64,000 nt of DNA from Amborella trichopoda (taxonomy: Eukaryota > Streptophyta > Magnoliopsida > Amborellales > Amborellaceae), in NCBI RefSeq assembly GCF_000471905.2, contig NW_006499969.1:47803-111802 (forward strand), written 5' to 3'. The position numbers and the translations under genes are program-made. The stretch's first letter is position 1, and each line of letters opens with the position of its first letter. Of this stretch, positions 1-10,710 are shown piece by piece. Under the pieces are notes generated by a model. The model searched no databases and was not told the DNA's origin. It saw only the letters and a program-made list of their open reading frames with translations.

Positions 1-1703
1 TATTGTATACCTTTAAAGTCCTCTAACATTTTTTTGATACTTAAATACTCTTATCCTATAGTATAGTAACTTTTTGTCAAGGGGTAGGTTAAGTAATTAG
101 TCAAAGGTAAAGTAGAAATTCTTAATAGAAACAAAAACATTTATTAATAAAAGTGAATAATGAAATCACCGACATGGTGTGTGACATCACCCACAACATG
201 TATGAATTGTTTTTTAACTACCAATATAATTCAACTATTTTTTTATAAAGATATCCATTCGACCTTTCTAAATGATAAAAAATGCCTCTACTAGTAAAAT
301 TTTCTATTACTGTACAATCTTTGTAAGTTTATGTATGTGATGTGCATGTGATGTGAAAAATCCTAAGAACACATGATATGTGCAGGGGTTAAAACGGTAT
401 CCGGGGTATTCTAGAAAGAGTAAACAAAAGTATTTGACTTTGTTTGATTATAAAAATGCAGGGATCCTTTAATTCTTAGAACATGGTATTCATATTTTAA
501 AAAAAGGAATTATAAAGTATTGTGCAGGTATTGTCGAGCAAAATAATATAGTTAAAACATATTATAATTGGAATAGTCTGAATGTATATACATTGGGGTA
601 CGAGGAGGCAATTACGAAGTAATAAAAGATGCGTTGAGATGAGAAAGAAAAGGATGGAAAAAAAAGAGAATTTTATTTTATGATTATTATTAGATAAGTG
701 AGGATTATATGCTCTAACCATTTTTTAAAAGAGTTAATTTTTTTTTATAGAGTTCGTTAGAATGAAAGCTGTGACTTTTAGCTGGAGCTCAATGGTACTA
801 CCACAATGTGACAAGGGAAAAAATGAATCGGAAAAGGAGAGAAAGAGGAAAATATTTGTCAAAAAAAAAACAAGAAAAGAAGAAGAAGCAAGAGAAAAGA
901 AAATGAGGAGGAGAAAAATGAATGTAAGGCGGGATAGGAAATCGTAAGATAAAGACCAGCCCCGAAGAAAAATCATAGTAGTTGAGATGAGGAAGAAAGA
1001 AAAAATATTGATAGCAAAAATGAGAAGATATTGTAGAGACAAATGGAATTTAAAGGAGACCCAAATGAGATGAGAGAACCAAATGAAGAGAAGATTGCAA
1101 ATGAAGGAAGAAGAGTAAGAATTTTTGTATTTTGTTTTAGAAAATATTATTTATAATTTTAATATATATCTCTTTTTGCCCCATAGTGTTTTAGATGATG
1201 TACTTTATCTTATCAGTAAGGAGTAAATATTGTCTTGAAAAATAAAGAGTAAATATTGTCTTGAAAAATTACCGATTGTGTTTGGGGTCAAAAAAATTCA
1301 AACTACCTTAGTTTCATTCAAAACTTAAATTTTATCCCATTTCGTACACACACACACACATACACACACACACATATATATATATATATATGAGAAAAGC
1401 TTATATAAGGTTGCAACCTTAAAATGTAGAATCACAGATGTACCTCAAAAATATATGGAAAATGTAGTTTTAATGTTAAAAAAACACTCTAGTCAATCAT
1501 CTCGACATCGAAATGTATGAATATGAAAAAAAAAAGTTTTTGAGTCACGGAAATAGTGCATCTTGGAACAATATATATATATATATATCGCAATATATCA
1601 TTTATTTATTTTTGGCTATGATTAGTAGAAAAAGTTATTGATTGATTAAATGCAAAGAGAGACAAAGGGAGAGAGAGATTGGGCTTCTTTGGGTTCTCGT
1701 CTG
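1..1703. other. Left-edge AT-rich DNA, probably intron of the dioxygenase gene
   Basis: No convincing coding exon is visible on either strand. The purine-rich stretch around 620-1110 gives only low-complexity frames. If the dioxygenase exon at 1710-2062 is live, this stretch is the start of its first intron, because the exon ends in a GTAAGA donor and nothing resembling the catalytic half of the enzyme follows before the window edge. It contains a (CA)n/(TA)n microsatellite and a shorter (TA)n run. A truncated gene is the alternative. Confidence 0.5.
1345..1391. repeat. (CA)n-(TA)n compound microsatellite
   Basis: A run of CA dinucleotides with one interruption passes straight into a run of TA dinucleotides. 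A second, shorter (TA)n run lies at about 1571-1588. Both are likely length-variable. Confidence 0.95.
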
Positions 1704-1709
1704 TCTTAC

Positions 1710-2062
1710 CAGAATTGAAGATTTCCTTTAGGCCACATCAAATCGGTGAAGCTTTGCACTGATTCCTTCAAGTGTGCGTGCTCTATTCCTAGGCTCTCAT
1801 ACAAAGGAATAATATCTGATTTCCCAATATATCCAAAGTAAGGCTTTTCCGATACGTTCTTCACCTTAGTCTCGGTGGGGAGATTGAACAATTCAATCAT
1901 GGAATCGAACAATTCGCCGCGAACTTGGTGCAAGACTCTTTCGTTGTATACAGCCTGAAAACAACCAAATTCTTCGCATGCCTGCAACACTTTACGGCGA
2001 ACATCACAGACATCGCCTGAGAAATCAATCGTGGGAATCACGGTAGGGACTTCCAGACCCAT
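1710..2062 (-). CDS. 2-oxoglutarate/Fe(II)-dependent dioxygenase, exon 1 (DIOX_N part)
   Basis: The exon encodes 117 residues plus two bases of a split codon. It matches the N-terminal domain (DIOX_N) of plant soluble 2-oxoglutarate-dependent dioxygenases, closest by eye to the AOP-like group. Supporting features are the PTIDFSG start, the CEEFGCFQAVYNERV stretch, the NLPTETK segment, KPYFGYIGK, PLYESLGIEHA and finally LMWPKGN. The open frame runs on to TGG-TAA, but the sequence TG|GTAAGA is a good 5' splice donor (1704-1709) at the position where family members carry an intron after the WPxGN motif, so I end the exon at 1710. The catalytic HxD...H domain would lie in later exons beyond the left edge. 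The ATG at 2060-2062 is the first in frame and gives the usual N-terminus. Such enzymes are cytosolic and hydroxylate or desaturate specialised metabolites or hormones; the substrate cannot be read from this exon. If no downstream exons exist it is a truncated pseudogene. Confidence 0.85.
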
Positions 2063-2164
2063 TCTAAAATAATTTGAGCTTTGCTAGCTGAGGGAAGACA
2101 GAGAGAGGGCCTCCTTTTTGGTTAAGAGAGAGGAGGTAGTTTTCCTTTTGGATTGATGGCTGTG

Positions 2165-2173
2165 TATATATAT
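2165..2173 (-). promoter_or_regulatory. TATA box of the dioxygenase gene
   Basis: On the minus strand this reads as a TATATATA core about 103 bases upstream of the ATG, which leaves room for a leader of roughly 70 bases. A pyrimidine-rich stretch (minus strand) lies between it and the ATG, as is common in plant 5' leaders. Confidence 0.55.
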
Positions 2174-2302
2174 TCTGAAGAACCGCAGATGGGAGTACTC
2201 GGTGGAGGAGGGGAGAGGGAAACCAATATAATATAGCGTTGAAAACTAGGATATCATGTAAACGTGTGAAAAAGTATTTGAGTCGGAGGTTAACTGTGTT
2301 AT

Positions 2303-2325
2303 AGAGAGAGAGAGAGAGAGAGAGG
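2303..2325. repeat. (GA)n microsatellite in the dioxygenase promoter
   Basis: A pure AG dinucleotide run about 240 bases upstream of the dioxygenase ATG; CT repeat on the gene strand. GA/CT runs are common in plant core promoters and can bind BPC-type factors. Any function here is inference. Confidence 0.9.
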
Positions 2326-4305
2326 GCAGTGGATTATGGAGTGAGGAGGATTCCCAGTGATGGTCAAAAATTTGTTCCCAGTCCCTTTCGGTGGATGCCC
2401 TCCCTGTCTTACATTAGAGGGACGAGCAAGTGGTTGCTGCTAGTAATTGGCTGACGGCTTCATCATGTACTTGGAGAAGACGAGATATTCCTATCATTTG
2501 TTTTAGGGACATCCATGTTGTTATCTGAATATTTAAGGTTTATTTAAAAAGAGTAATCTTACATCCATGTATGTGAGACCTCAAAGGATTACCATTAAAT
2601 TTGGTAAGATCTCTAAAAAAGTCAAGTCCCACACCCATGTGATAACTTTTTTATAGATCTGTGTTAAATTTAATGGTGATCTTTTAAAATCCTGCACACA
2701 TGGATGTGAGAGGGTCTCATAGTATAATTACTCATTTAAACAATGTTCCAAAATTTTTAGATTTTACGTAGATATCTCTTTCTTCTAGCTTATTTTTTCC
2801 CAATATATCCTTAAATTAGGTAGGTCGTTAAATTTCAGAAACTAGTGTTCGGTATTGCAGTACCAAACATTTTCGTTGCTTTGATATAAGTCGGTATTAA
2901 TTGTACAAAACAAGACTTTTTCATTAATATGTTGTTCAGTACTCTTAGTATTGAACAATGCATTGTAGAAACCCCTCTGAAGTTCTGGCTAATAGGATTC
3001 TTAGAAACCTGTAATTTTGAATCTAGGAGAACATTACAACTTAGTTGACTTAGAGTACTATTTTCCGTAGTTTAGCAATCCGAATTACCCAAAACCTATC
3101 TAAAGATCTTAAATTAGTAATCCTACATTCCCTTGAGGCTGATAAAAATAGGAGACCAACCTGGATGTTAGTCTGAAACCTTAAAACCTTAAAACCGACA
3201 CCTTGAGGTTATAGATTCATGGACCCCTTAGCACATCCGAATTCACCCAAAAGTCTAATTTGTCGAGGAGGTCAAGACTTTTTTTTAAAGGTTCAAGACA
3301 TATCCAAATGCGATATACAGTTACAAAGTTATTACCTCAGCAATATTGTTCATAAAACTAACATTATGGTCCCCGTGCTAGTGAAGTCGTATTGCGCATG
3401 GGCCATGCAAGTCGTGGCTCAGATCGCACTTTCGTGCTAGCCTAATGGCCCCGACCGCCTCTGAAACGTTCTAGAAGACTTTGAAGGCTAAATTTTTACC
3501 AAAACAAATAGGCTTTAAACTGTTAGATAAATCCAAATTTTTATAATTATAAAAGTTATTAAGATAACGCAAAACCAAATTTTAAAGTACCTCGGACTTC
3601 ATTCTATATAAATTTCCCCCGAAAGTACCATAAAATTGTCTAAAGAATCTCCAAAAATCCATAAAACCCTAAAAACTCCCAAAAAATAAAAATAATTCCA
3701 TAAAATCCAAAAAAAATGGAAATTTGTGAAAAATACTAGAAGCCCTATAATCTTAGGAAAAATCACACAAAATCTTTAAAAAATAGGGAAAATTCTTTGA
3801 AAAGCTCTGGAAACTCTAAAATCCTAAATAGCATTTATGAACTTTAGAACCTAGATTAAGGAAATTCCAGCCTAATTTCTCCAAATTTTCATAGCCATAG
3901 AGCTTCCAAATGAATTTCCCAACAAAAGAAAAAACAATCCAAAAAAATTCAAGGTGAGCACAAGAGTAGCCGGATTCGAGCCCAGAACCTCGGGTTTTAG
4001 GTCCCAAGTAAGTTTTCTCTCTTCTTTCTATTTATTTTGTTTATTTTATGTTTCTCTTTTGATTTATTTAGTATTTTTCCTTTTGATTTATTCAGTAAAG
4101 TTTAGATTTTCTTAGCTTTTATAGGTTTATTTGGTGTGATATTTTAGCAAGCGCTGCCAACAGATTTAAAGGGGCCAGATTTGCATAAATTTTGAATCAG
4201 TAATTCCACCGGCTCCATCTTTATCAATCTATCAAGTTTTAACCACTTGGCATAAATTTGAGGAGATCTCATTAGCGATCTTTTCAAATCTGCGCATAAA
4301 TAGTT

Positions 4306-4324
4306 TGGTGCCCACCATGGGGCT
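4306..4324 (+). other. PBS-like motif of an otherwise lost LTR element
   Basis: TGGTGCCCACCATGGGGCT resembles the TGGCGCCCACCGTGGGGC-type motif seen just after the 5' LTR of some plant Gypsy elements. It has two likely transition changes, and the bases before it could be an LTR end. No gag or pol follows, so this is a remnant at best. Confidence 0.4.
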
Positions 4325-4849
4325 CTCGAGTTGCAATTTCACACCATCAAATTGAAAGAAGGACTCTTGTGATCTAGCCGGATTATATTTTCCTTTCTTT
4401 TTCTTCTTTTTCTTTTCTTTTTTTTTCTTCTTCTCAGCTTAGATCACTTATAAGTAGTCCTTTTATAATAAAACAACTTCAAATAAAATAAAAAAAAGAA
4501 CACAACTAGGATCTCAAGAACTTGAAGCCATTCAAAAAACTTTTTTTCAATAACAAAGAAAAGATACAACCTATGCTTGGGAATAAAGAAAGCAATGAAC
4601 AAATAAGCAAGAAACAAAAGAGGGTGTTAAATAATACCTTAACATGGCTTCTTACACCCCACATTGAGTCATCACCTTTCGATAGTGGGAGATCTAATGG
4701 TCAACCTTCAATCTCAACTGGGAAAGCAAGGTTTGGACAAGCCCCATCAATGGAACATGAACCCCTTTGATCACAAACTCAATAGCTTAGCTCCAATGTG
4801 AGATGAGAGATGATGAGAGACAAGAAAGCAACCATGAGAGAGATGGAGT

Positions 4850-4933
4850 GGGGCATGCCCCCTTTAGGGTTTCTTTAAGAGGAGAGGAGTTGCCAAGATG
4901 ATAGAGAGACTTTGCTAGAGTGGGGCATGCCCC
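4850..4933. repeat. Two copies of a perfect 12-bp palindrome
   Basis: GGGGCATGCCCC occurs at 4850-4861 and again at 4922-4933, both preceded by GT and followed by extra C residues. A looser inverted repeat (GTGGGGTGTCCCAC) lies near 5384. Two identical GC-rich palindromes 72 bases apart in AT-rich DNA stand out, but no gene is attached. Confidence 0.85.
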
Positions 4934-5455
4934 CAAGGTGATCAAGAGAGAGAGAGATGGAAATTCTAAGGAGTAGAGATTTGGGTAACGATCAACCTTT
5001 TTTTTATAGTGCTTGAACAAGATTAGGGTTTCTTACGGTTTTCCTTGGCTTGCCACTCAAGTAAGATTGAATATGCACCATTGAACTTCGGTGACTAGTA
5101 GGGTGAGAGATATGAACTCTCCATTCGATAGATGAGCCATCAACATTCTATGGAAGGAGCTAGAACAATTATCCCCCACATCCTAAATAATTTTCCCATC
5201 AATTCAAATAAGAAATTAATATATGATAATATTATACTTTCTTATTTCATGCATAAGCCTTTTCATACAAATGAAAATATCATTCAAAATTTTCTCAAGC
5301 CTAAGATTTCTTAGAACAACACAAACATATCTCTCAAGCTTTAGAGATAGATTACAAAAAATAGTAAGTGTCCTAAGTGGGGTGTCCCACCCATTGTGGC
5401 ACCTATTGGGCCCTACGTAATTTTCTATGCTTGGCCCAAAAGTCCTATCGCGCCT

Positions 5456-8173
5456 TGGTTAGGTGCCTCGATCTCGCCTTCTCGGATCAGGTGATCGGGT
5501 GATACTATCTCGGGTTCAGAAGATCCGGGACCTGAGATCGCTCTGTCGGGAACCTTGTTCTAGAACAAAGGCAGGTATCCAACTAGTAAAAGAGGAATTT
5601 TTTATGTGAGGTGGGGACCAACGGCACGAAATTCGGTGACTTACTTGGGCTGACTCGTGTAGGCACCCTCTTAGATCACGACGGAAAGCCCCCCAGCTGC
5701 TTCAGCTGGTTTGGAATCGCCTCCCTTGACCTGCAATCTCCCTGTTTTCTGTAGAACACTACTATGGTTAATTTGCAAGACAAGTGGGCCAGAGGACCCA
5801 CCCTTGTCTTAGGGAACTGCACATTCGTGTGGATAAGAATGTGAAAGGTTAGGGTGATGAAAGAGAAGAGAAAAGAATGAGGGAGAAGGCACGAGATGGC
5901 AGAGAGATAGATTCCTGACGGCACTAGGTGTTGCCACCCACAACTGTGGAGTAACAATGTTGCAGCCCTTGGATGGCGCTAGACACTACTCCTCATGGCT
6001 AGACGGTGTGCAGCGAATTACGGACGACATTGGGCATCGCTGTTGGACAAAACGAGAAGGCAACACACCCCTACGTGGGTGGCGATAGCCTCTCGTCAAG
6101 TGCGTGGCGATAGCCAATTACGAAGCACATGACGATAGTTCTTTGTAAGGAACACGACGATAGGCGTGGGATGCAAAGGGGAACTTGCGGATGACGATGA
6201 GTAACAAGCGCATGAAGGAGGCTTACGGAAAGCGATAGGCACCGAGCGTGCGAAGGAAGCTCGCAGATGATGATAGGCACCGAGCGCACGAAGGAAGCTC
6301 GTGGATGGCGATAGGCATCGATCGTGTGAAGGAAGTTTGCAAACGACGATAGGCGTTTCCGCGACCTCTTGCGGGCGGCGATAGACATCGCCGTCTACGA
6401 TAGGTGTACAACAGGGGGAGTCCCTTGTGGGTAGCAAATAGTTTTTTCGTCAGTGATCTTCACTGAGATGTCGAGGGCACATCTACGGATGACAATGAGC
6501 AGCGCCGTCTGCAGACCTTGTCAAGAGATAGAAACAAACAAAATAAGGGGAAAGAAACTCGTGCATGGTGCTGCCATCGCCATGAGCGACCTATGAGACC
6601 ACAGGAGAGGCATGCACGGCACTGCCACTGCCATGCATGGCCTCTGAGAGGAGCTCAAATGAAGAAGAGGAACAAGAAAGAAAGGAAGAGAGAGAAGAAG
6701 AAAAGAAAGAGAAGAGAGAGAAATATTTACCTAGAGCCTAGGGGTACCGGTTCAAAAGTTTCTCTCACCTAACTCTCTCTCTCCAAATGTGACCCAACAA
6801 TGAGAAGAAAGAGAAATTTTATTAAGTAAAACTCTCTTTTGGCAAAGGGTTGAGTCCTCATGCGTACAATGATGGTATGTGGCATATATAAAATTTTCCC
6901 CAAACATGGGTGGATTGATCAAAATTAAACCTAATTGCTGGAAATTAAGCTTTAACTGAATTAAAAGAAATTAGAAAATAGGGTAGAAAATGACAGATTT
7001 GCCCATTCCAAACAATTCACAAAATTTTAGCACAGTCCCTGTGTTGCCCTATAACATGTACGATTTTTCATGGATGATTTGAGATTATTCTGATGCCTGG
7101 TTGATCGAAAGATGATTGTTTTCTTGTAGGGCTCGGTAGAGCGATCGAATTGATACCAACTTCGAGCCACGGATCATATTTTTAGGACTCGATCATATGA
7201 CTTGAAATTTGATTGAATTTTGAAACTTCAAATTGATAGTGTGCTTGTTCCTTGATTTTTTCTGTGATTTATTCACTGGATCACACTGAGCATGCCGTCA
7301 TGATCGCGGGGCACCAAACGCAGCTCAATTCGGTGCTTAGACAAAGATTTTGCAACCTTGGAGTTTTGGTCAGAATTTGGAATTTCGGTGACAGAATTTG
7401 CAGTCCCTTCGTCGGCTTCGTGTGCAAAATCCGACCGTTCATCATGTACGGGGTTTAGACTAGAGGTATCCCTAAGCCTTACGCACGCGATGGAAGTGGG
7501 TTTACATAGATCGGGCTCGCGAGCAGCGTGCTTTGGCCACTCGAACGAGGTACGACGCTGCTAAATTTGTTGCACTTTCTTCACAGATCAGCAACTGCTC
7601 TCTAGCTTTTCTTCACGTTCGGGCGTCATCGCGGGGCATGCCACATATCAAAAAGCTCGTCTTGACGAGATGAACAAGCTCGCCAAATTTGGGCACGATC
7701 CGACTTGAGATGGGTGAGATATGAGCATCGAAAGTCACTATTCGTGATTGCCCCTTCAATGGAGTTGCGTTGCAGGGTAGCCGCATGGGAATAGCATGTG
7801 GCTCCTACTCTTTCACTCTTTTACCTATAACGTCTTCCTGGAGTGTTTGTTTAAGCTAAAATTTGACCCCTGGGGGTTTTCAACCGTTTCAGATCCAATG
7901 GCTGTGGTTCCACAACAAATTGAGATATTGAAAATGTAGCTCTAGTTATAGGGGTCAGTTTCAGGGTGCTTGAGGCTATTTTTTGCCAAAACTATTTCTT
8001 AGTATGTACTACCTTGGACATGTTGGAATATGAAAAAAATTAGCAGGATACTTTTGAGAGTCCTTATGAAGATCTTGACCAGTTTTGGGGATATTATGAG
8101 ACTGTCGGAATTTCCACTGTATGTTAGGCTTTATTGACCGGGGACCCATGCTAATGAAAAATGTCTTCCAATA
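5456..8173 (-). mobile_element. Solo LTR A, Tat/Ogre-type family, minus orientation
   Basis: Read on the minus strand, it starts near 8173 with a degraded terminus (TATTGGAAG, expected TGTTGGAAG) and ends in ...CTAACCA at 5456. The 5-bp flanks are CGCCT (5451-5455) and GGCCT (8174-8178), a four-of-five match for a target-site duplication. It is recognisable throughout by blocks shared with the other LTR copies, for example GATGATTGTTTTCTTGTAGG near 7110. No internal element sequence adjoins either end, so it is a solo LTR left by LTR-LTR recombination. A TATATAAA-type promoter (minus strand) lies at 6884-6892. The 1.4 kb between that promoter and the LTR end contains degenerate tandem units. 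Confidence 0.85.
6180..6410 (-). repeat. Tandem units in the transcribed part of solo LTR A
   Basis: About four imperfect units of 50-60 bp share GATAGGCACCGAGCG...GAAGGAAGCTCGCAGATG. Each unit contains CGAGC...GCTCG, a short inverted repeat. Related units occur in solo LTR B at about 24440-24570. Antisense frames through this array give Arg/Ser-rich low-complexity peptides and are not genes. Confidence 0.75.
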
Positions 8174-8178
8174 GGCCT

Positions 8179-10710
8179 CCCATGAAATTATAGTATTTTT
8201 ATATTTTAGAAGAATATAAAATAATTATTTGAATATTATAAATCATTATAAAATCAATGTTTCTGTTTTTATTAATCTAATTTTGATAAATAAAATATCT
8301 AGAGATTTAGAAAAATTTAAACAACTCTAAAAAACCATATAATACTAAAATAAACAAAATTAAATACTTTGATGGGAAAATGATCCATATGGTCTAGAAA
8401 TCACTATGCACTAGGGCACTCCATCTCCAACTGTGGACTACAGACCACACATGATTTATCAAACTGACCTAGCATTGCCCTTGACCCACAGTCCATGCAG
8501 GGAATCATTAGTGGGTCACCAAAGTCTAGGCAATGGGTAAGGGGTCGCAGTCCCAATATATGGATTTTAGGGTCCCCCAAGAGATGAAACCTAGTTCATT
8601 CTGACCTGATGCAATATATTGCTTGATGGAGCACAGGGGGTATCTCTCACACAAGCACACGCTTCACCCTGAAAGGTGGTTCGCTTTCTCGAAAACAGCT
8701 ATCAATGTGCATGCCATGTTCTAGTATAAATGATTAGGCGTTGGCCCTGTCTCTCAAGGTCTCCATCACAAACAAAGACCACACAGTCTCTCAGCTCACT
8801 CTTCCTAACATACTCCAACCTCATCAACCCATCTAACCCTAATCGGTTTGTTTCTCTATGCCCAGGTAACTTGAATTTTTTCCAACCAGACTGACCTAAC
8901 ATGATTTTCCAAAAAAAAATTCCAAGAAAATAAGGTTCAAAATCATTACAAAAAACTCACAAATTTGACTTGTGGTGCTTCATGGACTGATTTTAATCGG
9001 TCCGACTCATTGTGCCAGATCAAAGCAGCTCATGCCCTTTTGCATGAGTCAAAGACACTTGCTGAGTACGAGTTGATTCGAATCAAACATTCTAGAGAGG
9101 CAGTGAGAAGCTCTTCTTATGGCCTGTTTTCCACTGGATTTAGTGCCCTGAGCTTTGTTTCGTTGTTTTTTTTTTTCTTTTTTTTAAAAAGTTAAAATTT
9201 TCAGGATCCAAATCAATAAACATAATAAAAACAATTAGAATAGTAAATAAGTAGAAGAGTTTCTATTTTTTTTCATCTTAGGATAGCCTTGCTTTCATAT
9301 TTCTTGTGCACCACACACTTTGCACCCACCTTATGTATTTGTCTGTCACATAGAAGTCACACACGTAACAATTAAAAAATGGTTTTATTTCAAAGATTTC
9401 CTAAGACCCCAAATATCGACACTCCTAAGTTGTTAGAAATCATATTTTTTATTGCGGGGCAGTTGGGGATTGTGTAATATTCAAGCGAGTGCGCTTTTCC
9501 CCTAACATAAAAAACAACTCATGTATGGTAAGTCCTCGTCCTGGTATTCACTGGTAGGTTGGGTCTTACGTGGGCACCCACTAAGCCTACTCTGCTTTCA
9601 GCCTTTTAATTTGCAAGGAACTCCCAACCTGATCCTAATTTACCTATAGTCTACTGGGTCAAACAATTTTCTAGCTTTTCATGAGCCTCATGTGTGCGTT
9701 CTAGGCTAGAAACCATGTCTATAGTCTTAAATGAACTAGAAACCGAGTCCGGTGCTTCTCCCATGCCAAGGAAGCACATCTGGGGCCTACTTTCGACCCC
9801 AGTCAAAGAACAAGGTCAGGGTCCTCTCCATGCTCAAGACCAACACAGTCATGTAACTTGTTTGGCTGGCCGACCTCATCACAACATTGTGCCTCAACTA
9901 CAGGCGGTTTCATCCCACTTACAATAAAACCAACCTCCTCTCATAGTGCCACAACACCAACAGGTGACCCACTCATTCCATGCAGCTCCTCCACCCTAAT
10001 TGGTTGGTGTTGAATTTTTGCTTTCTTGAAAACGTTTTCACAAAACCACTGGTTCCCTCTTTTTGTTTAGAAAATGAGAAATTGTGTGTCGGGCTTCCTA
10101 GGGTGTGCGTGCATGTGCGCACATGGGTGACCTCAATGGCCGTTTAGATAAGGGTTATGCGGTGCGGTGAAATGGTTTGAATAAACAAAAGAAATGTGCA
10201 AGGTAAGGCTTACCTCACAGGGATGGGGTCAGATGCACCAGAGCAAGTGGCCCTCTTAAATTTTAGCTCCTTGGAGCGCCCGCGAAAAACCCCCAGACTT
10301 TTGTTCAGCTCTATTTGGAATCGATCTCTTCACAATCTTCGGCTCAGCTACGTGCACTTGTATAGTTTGGGTCGCGTGAACTCTTGGGCCTGTCTCTAGA
10401 CTTAGAAAGGATGTGCTTGTATGTGAGATCTTGATTGGGTTAGAGGTAAGCCTAGGTTAAGTGGGTTGGTTGGGTTAGTCTAGGTGGGTTAAGGTTGGGG
10501 CGTGTTAGGCTAAGATAGGATGGATTAGGACTAGATGGGTTAAGGTTGGGGCATGCTAGGCTAAGATAGGATGGATTAGGTTGGTTAGGCTAAACTAGAT
10601 TGGGGGTTAAGGAACCACTCAATAAATTTGGAAGCCTTCCCACGTCACCTTCTGTAAGTGGCAATACTAGAGACACAACAAAAGCTATTAGGCAAGAGGC
10701 CTAAGTACCC
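8179..10710. other. Intergenic DNA between solo LTR A and element E1
   Basis: No supportable gene. The frames at 8702-8902, 8965-9195 and 9694-9927 are short and match no family I recognise. Around 10196-10345 the sequence weakly resembles the minus-strand LTR end of the local family (CCCGCGAAAAACCCCCAGAC ... TTTGGAATCG), so a diverged LTR fragment may lie there. Confidence 0.55.
10482..10583. repeat. 51-bp tandem duplication, G/T-rich
   Basis: Two consecutive copies of a 51-bp unit (TAGRTGGGTTAAGGTTGGGG ... GATAGGATGGATTAGG), flanked by shorter GGGTTAGG/GGTTAGGC variants from about 10430 to 10610. It resembles telomere-like sequence only superficially; there is no TTTAGGG array. Confidence 0.85.

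Larger units (their letters stand above)
2326..5455. other. Intergenic DNA with faint retrotransposon remnants
   Basis: AT-rich sequence without a supportable gene. The small frames at 3219-3440, 3816-4007 and 4522-4770 have no recognisable domain and no neighbouring continuation. Poorly preserved A-rich imperfect repeats lie at about 3640-3800. A primer-binding-site-like motif (4306-4324) suggests the trace of another LTR element around 4000-5450. Confidence 0.6.

Noticed and set aside
497-1042. Two minus-strand frames rich in Phe/Leu/Ser
   Set aside because: They are reverse readings of purine-rich low-complexity DNA; no domain, no start context, and they lie in the presumed intron.
5676-6437. 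Overlapping minus-strand frames with Arg/Ser/Ala-rich peptides
   Set aside because: They lie wholly within the tandem units of solo LTR A and recur as broken versions in solo LTR B; they are by-products of the repeat.
10430-10610. Possible interstitial telomere repeat
   Set aside because: The sequence has GGGTTAGG-like words but no TTTAGGG or TTAGGG array; it is a 51-bp duplication in G/T-rich DNA.
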